Source of the DNA: Pseudomonadota bacterium
GTDB lineage: Bacteria; Pseudomonadota; Gammaproteobacteria; Burkholderiales; Burkholderiaceae_B
NCBI GenBank assembly: GCA_023432075.1
Contig: JAEYVD010000829.1
Span: 1 to 8,194, forward strand
Reading direction: 5' to 3'
DNA: 8,194 nucleotides
Shown: piece by piece, positions 1 through 5,860 of the stretch
Position numbering within the stretch: the first letter of the stretch is position 1
Layout of the letters: each line of letters starts with the position of its first letter
The notes under the pieces: model-generated
Database searches by the model: none
The model's input: only the letters and a program-made list of their open reading frames with translations
Told to the model about the DNA's origin: nothing
Position numbers and translations under genes: made by a program

Positions 1-1283
1 ACGTAGGTCGGATTGCCGCTTTCGATCGGGTACTCGTAGTTGTTGCTGTCGGGGCTGCGAAAGCGGATGGTGACTTCCACTTTTTCACCCTTGGCCGCCT
101 TCAGCTCGCCGCCCATGTGCGCGGCGCCAGCCAAGCCCTTGGCCTGGAAGTCCAGCGCGTCGATCAGGTCGCCAAAGACGCCGAACATGCGGCCGCTCTT
201 CAGGCCGGCCACCACCGCCGCCATGTCGTCACCGTCTTTCCAGACGTGCGTCTTGCTGTATTCGCCGGGCGCGTAGCCGCTGCTGTACAGGCCCGAGGCC
301 GTGCGGAAGTGATAGTCCGAATCCGCCACGTTCCAGATGCGCCGGCCTTCGCCCAGCAGCGCGTCCCACGTGCCGCCCAGGTGCGCGACCAGGTAATCCG
401 TGCCGCCATAGGTGCGGTTGGGCAGGAAGGGCGTGGTGTACGCGGTGGCGTAACCGCCACGGTCCGGTTCCATCTGGTTGCCGACCATGCCTTCGATGGC
501 AAAGAAGACAGTGGGCGCCAGGTCATTCATCTCGCGCAGTTGGGCGATGGTGTACTTGCCCGCGTAACGCGAGGGATGGTTCAGCAGCATGTAGCTGTCG
601 GGGTGCTTGTCGCGCAGCCACGTCAGCGCGGCCAGCGCGTCGGCGTGCGTGGTGTAGGCGCGCGTCTCGCCGGATAGTCGCGAAACCAGCAGCGGGTCGA
701 ACAGGTTGGGGTCGCGGTTGGTGAACAGGTATTCGAATTCGGCAACCGCCTCCAGCGACTTGGCTGACTGCGGATCGTTGTAGCCGATGCCGATGTTGAC
801 GTGGTCGTGCGTGGGCATGTCCCATTCGAACGACGAGAAGATGATCTTGCCGGCGTAGCGCCCCGCGGCCTGCGCCTGCTTGATGAAGGGCACCTCGTAT
901 TGCGCCATGCCTTGCGAGAACGGGATCGATCCGCCCGGCAGGTTCACGCCCGTATGGTCGCGCGCGGACAGGCGCAGGTGATTCGAGATCGCGGCCCAAT
1001 CCAGCTTGTAGCGGTCGAACGCCTGGTCCAGCGCGCTTTCCAGGCTGACCTGGGCGTCGTCCGACTGGAACGTATGCACGTGCAGGTCGCCCGTGGACCA
1101 CGCGCCGGTCTCGACCGGCTTGGGCTGCTCGGCGGGCGGTGTGGGATCCGTCACGACGGGGGGCGCCGGTTCGGGGGTGACTTCGTCATCGTCATCGCTG
1201 CCGCCGCAAGCGCTCAACAGGGTCACGCAAGCCAGCGACAAAGGCATCAGGGCTCGCCGCAGGCGGGATACTTCGAAACGCAT
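1..1283 (-). CDS. PHP-domain lipoprotein, putative metal-dependent phosphoesterase (partial, 3' end outside window)
   Basis: Seen: an uninterrupted frame of 427 codons from the ATG at 1283 to the window edge. A GGAG ribosome site (1292-1295, minus strand) lies 8 nt upstream and fixes the start. Residues 1-26 are a lipoprotein signal (basic start, hydrophobic stretch, lipobox LSAC with Cys26). An acidic Asp run and a Pro/Glu-rich linker follow to about residue 60. From residue 66 the chain carries a PHP-like set of metal ligands: DLHVH (H68, H70), D75, SNH (H102), FEW (E153), DHVN (H161), NHPS (H236) and DSDYH (D323, H325). These nine match the order H,H,D/H,H,E,H,H,D,H of trinuclear PHP enzymes. 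Family knowledge: PHP proteins hydrolyse phosphoesters using metal ions. Inference: Gly at +2 after Cys suggests outer-membrane anchoring, so it would act outside the cytoplasm. The substrate is unknown. The gene lies 130 bp downstream of the co-directional tetR, with no clear terminator or promoter between them. Confidence 0.85.
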   Translation of the reverse strand, partial: MRFEVSRLRRALMPLSLACVTLLSACGGSDDDDEVTPEPAPPVVTDPTPPAEQPKPVETGAWSTGDLHVHTFQSDDAQVSLESALDQAFDRYKLDWAAISNHLRLSARDHTGVNLPGGSIPFSQGMAQYEVPFIKQAQAAGRYAGKIIFSSFEWDMPTHDHVNIGIGYNDPQSAKSLEAVAEFEYLFTNRDPNLFDPLLVSRLSGETRAYTTHADALAALTWLRDKHPDSYMLLNHPSRYAGKYTIAQLREMNDLAPTVFFAIEGMVGNQMEPDRGGYATAYTTPFLPNRTYGGTDYLVAHLGGTWDALLGEGRRIWNVADSDYHFRTASGLYSSGYAPGEYSKTHVWKDGDDMAAVVAGLKSGRMFGVFGDLIDALDFQAKGLAGAAHMGGELKAAKGEKVEVTIRFRSPDSNNYEYPIESGNPTY

Positions 1284-1413
1284 CTACAACACTCCAACGT
1301 CATGGCGGCGTGCAACACGCACTGCCGCGAAGCGCGCCACTATGCGGGCGGGGAATGACGTGGGCATGACAGCGGCGCGCGGAAGGTAGATAGGGTCCGC
1401 TGGCCGGGGCGGT

Positions 1414-2151
1414 TTATTTCTTGTCCGCTTTGGACTCGGCCAAGGCTTGCGTGATGATGGCGTTGGCGGTCCAGCGCACGACGTCGGTGACGCCGGGCAG
1501 GTCGAGCTTCCAGATGTCCTTGAGCACCAGGAACACCTCGGTGCCGTATACCAGCGAAAGCGCCTGCGCGACGCGGTCCTGCTGTGCCGGCGTCAAGTCG
1601 GCGGCCAGCGGGGCGATGGCGCGCTTCAGGATGTCGACCCGATGGCCGCGCACCAGCCGGGGCTCGGCGTCGGCCTTGCCGGCGCTGGCTTGCGCGTGCT
1701 GTTGCAGCGACAGCTGGATGGCGGCGCGCAAGGGCGCTTCGTGGGCCTCCAGCCGCGGATAGGCAAAACGCAGCAGTTCGTCGACACGGGCCGCGGCGTC
1801 GGGCGCGTCGGAGTTCCAGGCGAGGATGGGGCCCAGGCTTTCGTCCACCACGGCCGCGATCAGCGCGCTCTGGCTGGGGAAATAGCGGTAGGCGGTGGCG
1901 CGCGAGACGCGGGCGTGCTCGGCCAGTTCGGCGACGGACGGCGTGACGCCTTGCGCCATCAATTGCTGGGCGGCCTCGAGCAGCGTCTTGCGCATCCGGG
2001 CGCGCGGCCCGTGAGGCGGTTCGCCGCTGGCCGCCGCCTGCGGGCTGGCCGGGGCGATCAGCTTGGCGCCGCCTGCGGGCGCGGATCCCTTGCGGGCAGG
2101 GGCGTCGGATTGACGTGAGACAGGTGTCTCAGTATGATTCTTTCGTCTCAT
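1414..2151 (-). CDS. TetR/AcrR-family transcriptional repressor
   Basis: This is a 245-residue protein with a TetR DNA-binding domain at about residues 53-100. The helix-turn-helix is visible as [19 protein letters not shown] (73-91), ending in the TetR hallmark TAYRYF. The rest is an all-helical ligand/dimerisation domain. Residues 1-50 are an unusual Ala/Pro/Gly/Ser-rich extension; family members usually begin within 5-20 residues of helix 1. The ATG at 2151 has no Shine-Dalgarno sequence, and the only later in-frame Met before the HTH is residue 53 (ATG at 1995), which also lacks one. The gene is divergent from the UPF0261 operon. A perfect palindrome inside that operon's promoter overlaps the first codons of this frame, so it probably represses the operon and possibly itself. 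The ligand is unknown. The family call is secure; the start is uncertain. Confidence 0.9.
   Translation of the reverse strand: MRRKNHTETPVSRQSDAPARKGSAPAGGAKLIAPASPQAAASGEPPHGPRARMRKTLLEAAQQLMAQGVTPSVAELAEHARVSRATAYRYFPSQSALIAAVVDESLGPILAWNSDAPDAAARVDELLRFAYPRLEAHEAPLRAAIQLSLQQHAQASAGKADAEPRLVRGHRVDILKRAIAPLAADLTPAQQDRVAQALSLVYGTEVFLVLKDIWKLDLPGVTDVVRWTANAIITQALAESKADKK
2110..2138 (+). promoter_or_regulatory. Sigma-70 promoter for the UPF0261 operon
   Basis: The -35 hexamer TTGACG (2110-2115) and the -10 hexamer TATGAT (2133-2138) each match consensus at 5 of 6 positions and are separated by the ideal 17 nt. Transcription would start near 2145, giving an untranslated leader of roughly 78 nt before the ATG at 2223. 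The spacer is occupied by the palindrome 2116-2131. The promoter sits within codons 5-14 of the divergent tetR frame as drawn. Such a good match in GC-rich DNA, pointing at an operon at the right distance, makes this a confident prediction, although no transcription evidence is available. Confidence 0.8.
2116..2131. promoter_or_regulatory. Predicted TetR operator, perfect 16-bp palindrome in the promoter spacer
   Basis: TGAGACA (2116-2122), GG, TGTCTCA (2125-2131) is a perfect 7+2+7 inverted repeat that fills 16 of the 17 spacer bases between the -35 and -10 hexamers. A further half-site, GTCTCA, recurs at 2145-2150, 19 nt downstream of the GTCTCA at 2126-2131 and over the predicted start of transcription. 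TetR dimers commonly bind short palindromes of this type, and binding here would exclude RNA polymerase. That the adjacent TetR protein is the binder is inferred from gene position. Confidence 0.7.
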
Positions 2152-2157
2152 TTCTGG

Positions 2158-2163
2158 ATTCTA
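2158..2163 (-). promoter_or_regulatory. Possible -10 element for a leaderless tetR transcript
   Basis: On the minus strand, TAGAAT (5 of 6 to the -10 consensus) ends 6 nt before the ATG at 2151, so transcription would start at or next to the A of the start codon. This would explain the missing ribosome-binding site. No convincing -35 hexamer is found 16-19 nt upstream, so the call is weak. Confidence 0.25.
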
Positions 2164-2164
2164 C

Positions 2165-2177
2165 AGGCCTTTGGCCT
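2165..2177. repeat. Short perfect inverted repeat AGGCC-TTT-GGCCT in the tetR/UPF0261 intergenic region
   Basis: Five-base arms flank a 3-nt loop. In the rightward transcript it would form a small hairpin in the leader; on the leftward side it lies just upstream of the weak TAGAAT element. It is short enough to be chance. Confidence 0.25.
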
Positions 2178-2213
2178 CACATATCGAGGCGCGCACGGAG
2201 TGTAGCCGCCCGC

Positions 2214-2219
2214 GGAGGA
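2214..2219 (+). promoter_or_regulatory. Ribosome-binding site that fixes the UPF0261 start
   Basis: GGAGGA lies 3 nt before the ATG at 2223 (GGAGGAGTC-ATG). The same frame is open upstream to 2115, but that extension would begin inside the promoter and has no ribosome site, so the ATG at 2223 is chosen. Confidence 0.85.
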
Positions 2220-2222
2220 GTC

Positions 2223-3434
2223 ATGACGCATACCAAGCAGCGGGTGTTTGTGGCCGCGACCTACGACACCAAGGGCCACGAGGCCGAATACGTGGTGGAT
2301 CTGCTCCGGCGCGACGGGCTGGACGTGGTGTCGGTGGACGTCTCGACCTCGGGCGCGCCCAGCGCCGCCGCGGTCTCGGCGCAGGAGGTCGCGCGCAGCC
2401 ATCCGGAGGGCGCCAGCGCGGTCTTTACCGGCGACCGGGGTTCTGCCATCGCGGCCATGGCGCTGGCGTTCGAGCGTTATGCGGCCGGCAATGCCGAGAT
2501 CGGCGCGCTGCTGGGCCTGGGCGGATCGGGCGGCACCGCGCTCATCACGCCCGCGATGCGCGCGCTACCCATCGGCACGCCCAAGGTGATGGTGTCCACG
2601 ATGGCCTCGGGCAATGTCGCGCCGTACGTGGGCCCGTCCGACATCGCAATGATGTATTCCGTGACAGACGTGGCGGGCCTGAACCGCATCTCACGTCGCG
2701 TGTTGGCCAATGCGGCCGGCGCGATTGGCGGCGCGTTCCGCCAGGCGGCAAATGCGGCCGCCGACGACGGCCGGCCCGCCGTGGGCATCACCATGTTCGG
2801 CGTCACTACCGCCTGCGTGCAACAGGTCACGCCACTACTGGAATCGCAGTTCGACTGCCTGGTGTTCCATGCCACGGGCACGGGCGGCCAGTCGATGGAA
2901 AAGCTGCTGGACAGCCGCCTGCTGGCGGGCGTGCTGGACCTGACCACCACCGAGGTCTGCGACCTGTTGTTCGGCGGCGTGCTGGCGTGCACGCAAGACC
3001 GCTTCGGCGCCGTCGCGCGCACGGGCGCGCCCTACGTCGGGTCGTGCGGCGCGCTGGACATGGTCAATTTCGGCGCGATGGACACCGTGCCCGAGCGCTA
3101 CCGGGGCCGTCTTTTCTACCCGCATAACCCGCAGGTCACGCTGATGCGCACGACCGCCGAGGAAAACACCCGGCAGGGCGAATGGATCGCCGACCGGCTG
3201 AACCGCTGCGACGGGCCGGTGCGTTTCCTGATCCCCGAGGGCGGCGTATCCGCGCTGGACGCGCCGGGCCAGGCATTCTGGGACCCCGAGGCCGATGCCG
3301 CGCTGTTTGCCGCACTTGAAGCCAATCTGCGGCAGACGGCAGACCGCCGGTTGATCCGCGTGCCTTGCCACATCAACGATCCGCTGTTCGCGAAAACGGC
3401 GGTCGACCACTTTCTTGAAATTGCCGCACATTGA
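2223..3434 (+). CDS. UPF0261 / Tm-1-like ATP-binding domain-containing protein
   Basis: The product has 403 residues, the usual size for the bacterial family. Recognisable segments are TYDTKGHE (13-20) near the N-terminus, the Gly-rich loop GLGGSGGT (98-105), MFGVTT (191-196), [12 protein letters not shown] (215-226), TTTE (241-244), [11 protein letters not shown] (301-311) and PEGGVSALD (338-346). There is no signal peptide or membrane segment, so it is cytoplasmic. Family knowledge: it is homologous to the N-terminal half of tomato Tm-1, an inhibitor of tomato mosaic virus replication with an ATP-binding fold; the bacterial activity is not established. It is the first gene of a three-gene operon. 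Its stop TGA (3432-3434) overlaps the ribosome site of the next gene, which encodes a homologue of the other Tm-1 half. It is probably repressed by the adjacent TetR through the operator at 2116-2131. Family confidence is high; no biochemical role is claimed. Confidence 0.92.
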   Translation: MTHTKQRVFVAATYDTKGHEAEYVVDLLRRDGLDVVSVDVSTSGAPSAAAVSAQEVARSHPEGASAVFTGDRGSAIAAMALAFERYAAGNAEIGALLGLGGSGGTALITPAMRALPIGTPKVMVSTMASGNVAPYVGPSDIAMMYSVTDVAGLNRISRRVLANAAGAIGGAFRQAANAAADDGRPAVGITMFGVTTACVQQVTPLLESQFDCLVFHATGTGGQSMEKLLDSRLLAGVLDLTTTEVCDLLFGGVLACTQDRFGAVARTGAPYVGSCGALDMVNFGAMDTVPERYRGRLFYPHNPQVTLMRTTAEENTRQGEWIADRLNRCDGPVRFLIPEGGVSALDAPGQAFWDPEADAALFAALEANLRQTADRRLIRVPCHINDPLFAKTAVDHFLEIAAH

Positions 3435-3436
3435 GG
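3433..3436 (+). promoter_or_regulatory. Ribosome-binding site overlapping the upstream stop codon
   Basis: GAGG at 3433-3436 shares bases with the TGA stop of the UPF0261 gene and lies 9 nt before the ATG at 3446. This supports the ATG start over the in-frame TTG at 3431 and suggests translational coupling of the two genes. Confidence 0.7.
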
Positions 3437-3445
3437 ATTGCCGCC

Positions 3446-4276
3446 ATGCCGCGTTTTGACCGTCACGAACTGCTGGACAAGTTTCGCGCCATGGTGCGCG
3501 CCCGCACGCCCATCGTGGGCGGAGGCGCGGGCACCGGGCTGTCGGCCAAGTGCGAGGAAGCGGGCGGCATCGACCTTATCGTGATCTACAACTCGGGCCG
3601 CTACCGCATGGCCGGCCGAGGCTCGCTCGCGGGCCTCTTGGCCTACGGCAACGCCAACGAGATCGTCGTGGACATGGGCCGCGAAGTGCTGCCGGTGGTC
3701 AAGAAGACGCCGGTGCTGGCCGGCGTGAACGGCACCGACCCCTTCTGCGATTTCGATGTTTTCCTGGACGACCTGAAGCGCCAGGGCTTTGCGGGCGTGC
3801 AGAACTTTCCCACCGTCGGCCTCATCGACGGCAACTTCCGCGCCAATCTCGAAGAGACGGGCATGGGGTACGCGCTGGAGGTGGACATGATCCGCCTGGC
3901 GCACCAGAAGGGAATGCTGACCACGCCGTATGTCTTTAACGAGGACGACGCCGTGGCGATGGCTCGCGCGGGCGCGGACATCATCGTGGCGCACATGGGC
4001 CTGACCACCGGCGGGTCCATCGGCGCCGAGACTGCCCTGACCCTGGACGACTGCGTGGGCGCCATCGACCGTATCGCCGAGGCCGCGCTGGCCGTGCGCC
4101 CGGATATCATCGTGCTTTGCCATGGCGGTCCGATTGCAATGCCCGAGGGTGCCGCGTACGTGCTGCGCGCCTGCAAGCATTGCCACGGCTTCTACGGCGC
4201 CAGCTCGATGGAGCGCCTGCCGACCGAACAGGCCCTGACGGCCGCCACGCGTGAATTCAAGAACCTGACCTTCTGA
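3446..4276 (+). CDS. TIM-barrel protein of the phosphoenolpyruvate hydrolase-like family
   Basis: The product has 276 residues, full length for this single-domain (beta/alpha)8-barrel family. Conserved blocks are an N-terminal [11 protein letters not shown] (25-35), [10 protein letters not shown] (45-54), GVNGTDPF (93-100), [13 protein letters not shown] (117-129), [11 protein letters not shown] (183-193), CHGGPI (225-230) and [12 protein letters not shown] (248-259). The Gly-rich ends of the later strands look like ligand or phosphate loops. It has no signal peptide. Family knowledge: database names such as 'phosphoenolpyruvate hydrolase family' or 'TIM-barrel signal transduction protein' rest on weak functional evidence. 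The family corresponds to the C-terminal part of plant and fungal Tm-1-like proteins, whose N-terminal half is the UPF0261 domain encoded by the gene just upstream (11-nt gap). The two products therefore very likely work together, perhaps as a complex or as sequential enzymes. An in-frame TTG at 3431 would add five residues, but the ATG has the better-spaced ribosome site. Confidence 0.9.
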   Translation: MPRFDRHELLDKFRAMVRARTPIVGGGAGTGLSAKCEEAGGIDLIVIYNSGRYRMAGRGSLAGLLAYGNANEIVVDMGREVLPVVKKTPVLAGVNGTDPFCDFDVFLDDLKRQGFAGVQNFPTVGLIDGNFRANLEETGMGYALEVDMIRLAHQKGMLTTPYVFNEDDAVAMARAGADIIVAHMGLTTGGSIGAETALTLDDCVGAIDRIAEAALAVRPDIIVLCHGGPIAMPEGAAYVLRACKHCHGFYGASSMERLPTEQALTAATREFKNLTF

Positions 4277-4305
4277 TTCGCATAGCCGCAGTTTCCCCCT
4301 GACTT

Positions 4306-4320
4306 GACGCGCATCGCGTC
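4306..4320. repeat. Perfect hairpin GACGCG-CAT-CGCGTC between operon genes 2 and 3
   Basis: Six-base perfect arms with a 3-nt loop occupy the middle of the 57-bp gap between the TIM-barrel and SRPBCC genes and end 4 nt before the GGAG of the latter. No T-tract follows, so a Rho-independent terminator is unlikely. It could act as an RNA-processing or stability element, or modulate translation of the third gene. Its function is not shown. Confidence 0.4.
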
Positions 4321-4324
4321 CGCC

Positions 4325-4328
4325 GGAG
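4325..4328 (+). promoter_or_regulatory. Ribosome-binding site that fixes the SRPBCC start
   Basis: GGAG lies 5 nt before the ATG at 4334. The frame is open upstream to a TTG at 4304, but that codon lacks a ribosome site and abuts the hairpin. Confidence 0.65.
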
Positions 4329-4333
4329 CCCGT

Positions 4334-4780
4334 ATGCCGCACACCGTACACATCACCGCCATCGTCAACGCGCCGCTGGACAAGGTCTGGCCGTTGTTCC
4401 GCGACTTCAATGGTCTTGGGGGCTGGCATCCCGGCGTGGCGCAAAGCCGCCTGGAAGCGGGCGGCCGCCATGATGCCGTGGGCTCGGTGCGGCACCTGAC
4501 GCTCAAGCCGTCCGGCTTCGTGCGTGAACAGCTGCTGATGCTGGACGATCCCAACACCGCGCTGCGGTACTCCATCATCGAAACCGACCTGCCCATGCGC
4601 GACTACGTCGCGGGCGTATCGCTGCATCCCATCACCGAGGGCGGCGGCACACTGGTGCAGTGGTGGGCCGACTTCCGCGTCGAAGGCGCGCCCTTGAGCG
4701 ATGTGGCCGAGGCCGTGGGACAGAACGTGTTCGCGGCGGGTTTGGCTGCGCTGGATGAGAAGCTGCGCGGGGGGATGTGA
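4334..4780 (+). CDS. SRPBCC (START-like / polyketide cyclase-dehydrase-like) family protein
   Basis: The product has 148 residues, typical for single-domain SRPBCC proteins. The N-terminus shows the family pattern: a first beta strand (VHITAIVNAP, 5-14), then the helix LDKVWPLFRDF (15-25), and GGWHPG (29-34). Alternating strands follow (GSVRHLTL, REQLLML, RYSIIETDLP, TLVQWWADFRV), and a long C-terminal helix runs from about 121 to 145. This fold forms a deep hydrophobic cavity for small organic ligands; members may be ligand carriers, cyclases or hydrolases, and no catalytic residues are identifiable here. There is no signal peptide. It is the third gene of the UPF0261/TIM-barrel operon, 57 nt after gene 2, so it may bind the substrate or product of that pair. 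Its stop lies 25 bp from the convergent LysR stop, with no recognisable terminator between them. Confidence 0.85.
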   Translation: MPHTVHITAIVNAPLDKVWPLFRDFNGLGGWHPGVAQSRLEAGGRHDAVGSVRHLTLKPSGFVREQLLMLDDPNTALRYSIIETDLPMRDYVAGVSLHPITEGGGTLVQWWADFRVEGAPLSDVAEAVGQNVFAAGLAALDEKLRGGM

Positions 4781-4805
4781 GGGCGTCTGACACGCATTGG
4801 CTCGA

Positions 4806-5771
4806 TCAGTGCTTCTGCCGCGCCGCGGATAGTCGGCGGCAGCCCGGGGGGAGTGGGGCCGTTCGCAGGTAGTCGTGGATGGCCGCGATCAATGCGTGTG
4901 CCGCCGGACTCAACGGGTATTCCTTGTTGCGGATGATGCACAGCGTGCGCACCACGGTCGGCCGCGCCAGCAACGCGTAGGCCAGGCCCGGTTCCATGAC
5001 GCGCTGCGCAGCCAATGCCGGCAGCAGCGCCACCCCCATTCCCGCCTTGACCAGCGCCGCCTGCGAGGTGGTGCTGGAGGCTTCATAGAACGGCGCCGCG
5101 GCCTCGATTGGCAGGTCCGCGCGGGCGCGCAGCAGCGCCATGATGCCGGTTTCATCCACCACGCCCACCAGCTTGCGGCCGGCCAGATCGGACCAGCGCA
5201 TCGCGCCGTCGCGGCCCGGGCGCAGGCTGGCGTCGTCCTGCCGGTAGAGCACGCCAAAGCGGTCCTCCAGCAAGGCGTCGAACTGCAGTCCGGGCGCGTC
5301 GGCCCAGCGGCTGGTGAGGCCGAAATCGACCTCGCGCGCGGCCACCTTGCGCTGGATGCGGCCGGAGTTGTCGTCGCTGAGATACAGGCGCACCGCAGGA
5401 TACTGCGCCGCGAACACGGCGGCCGCTGGCGCGATGAGCTGCGTGATGGCGGACGGCGCGGCGGCCACGCCCACCCGCCCGCGTTCCAGCGCGCCAAAAC
5501 GCACCACGTCCTCGATCACGCCATCAAAATCGGCCAGCAGCCGCATGACACGCGGCAGGAATTCCTCGCCGGCCGGTGTCAGCAGCACGCGCCGGCTGGT
5601 GCGCGCGAAGAGCTGCGTGCCGAGCGCGTCCTCAAGCTGGCGCACCAGGCTGGTGACCGACGACTGGGTCTGGAACAGGCGCTTGGCGGCGTGGGTGAAA
5701 CTGGATTCCTGCGCCACCGCGACGAACGCGGTCAGGTGCTTCAACGTGACATGCTTGGGCAGACGATGCAT
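4806..5771 (-). CDS. LysR-family transcriptional regulator
   Basis: The product has 321 residues from the ATG at 5771. The winged helix-turn-helix occupies about residues 8-67: HLTAFVAVAQESSFTHAAK is followed by QSSVTSLVRQLEDALG, LFARTSR and LTPAGEEF, the standard LysR pattern. The linker helix and substrate-binding domain (about 92-300) follow, with conserved features such as AALVKAGMGVALLPA. The frame is open 11 codons upstream to a TTG at 5804, but that extension has no family similarity and would run into the inverted repeat at 5790-5820, so the ATG is preferred even though its ribosome site is weak. It is divergent from the deacylase gene with 89 bp between them, the classical arrangement for a LysR protein controlling its neighbour. 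The likely inducer is therefore a deacylase substrate or product; this is inferred. Confidence 0.92.
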   Translation of the reverse strand: MHRLPKHVTLKHLTAFVAVAQESSFTHAAKRLFQTQSSVTSLVRQLEDALGTQLFARTSRRVLLTPAGEEFLPRVMRLLADFDGVIEDVVRFGALERGRVGVAAAPSAITQLIAPAAAVFAAQYPAVRLYLSDDNSGRIQRKVAAREVDFGLTSRWADAPGLQFDALLEDRFGVLYRQDDASLRPGRDGAMRWSDLAGRKLVGVVDETGIMALLRARADLPIEAAAPFYEASSTTSQAALVKAGMGVALLPALAAQRVMEPGLAYALLARPTVVRTLCIIRNKEYPLSPAAHALIAAIHDYLRTAPLPPGCRRLSAARQKH

Positions 5772-5789
5772 TTCAAAACGCGATAGATG

Positions 5790-5820
5790 GATCAATAAAA
5801 ACAATTTTTCCAGATTGATC
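5790..5820. promoter_or_regulatory. Inverted repeat in the LysR/deacylase divergent region, candidate LysR site
   Basis: GATCAAT (5790-5796) and ATTGATC (5814-5820) are perfect 7-bp inverted arms separated by 17 nt. Between them lies a second AT-rich symmetric stretch, AAAAA-CAA-TTTTT (5797-5809). The segment is conspicuously AT-rich in otherwise GC-rich DNA and lies midway between the divergent start codons at 5771 and 5861. T-N11-A patterns compatible with LysR sites occur in it (for example T5792 to A5804), but such patterns are common. No strong -35/-10 pair is visible; GATACT (5829-5834) is only a weak -10 candidate for the rightward genes. Confidence 0.45.
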
Positions 5821-5860
5821 GCGCCGACGATACTAGGGCCTTCATCAAGGCAGGAACACC

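Noticed and set aside
523..1358. Overlapping open frames on both strands within the lipoprotein region (minus 523-1101, plus 801-1358)
   Set aside because: They lie in other frames of the PHP lipoprotein gene, which has a lipobox, a ribosome site and a full set of metal-ligand motifs.
1297..1361. Inverted repeat ACGTCAT (1297-1303) and ATGACGT (1355-1361) upstream of the lipoprotein gene
   Set aside because: Seven-base arms 51 nt apart in a 130-bp region are expected by chance about half the time, and they do not frame promoter hexamers.
2115..2222. Upstream extension of the UPF0261 frame by 36 codons
   Set aside because: It would start inside the promoter/operator, lacks a ribosome site and adds residues not typical of the family. 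The ATG at 2223 has an excellent ribosome site.
3116..4627. 503-codon open frame on the minus strand
   Set aside because: It is antisense to the TIM-barrel gene and the ends of its two neighbours. Its composition is rich in Arg, His, Gly and Gln, as expected from the opposite strand of a GC-rich gene, and no domain is recognisable. The plus-strand genes have clear families and ribosome sites.
4815..4842. Hairpin CTGCCGC / GCGGCAG near the convergent SRPBCC and LysR ends, considered as a terminator
   Set aside because: It lies within the LysR coding end, has a 14-nt loop and no T-tract in either direction, so it does not meet the criteria for an intrinsic terminator.
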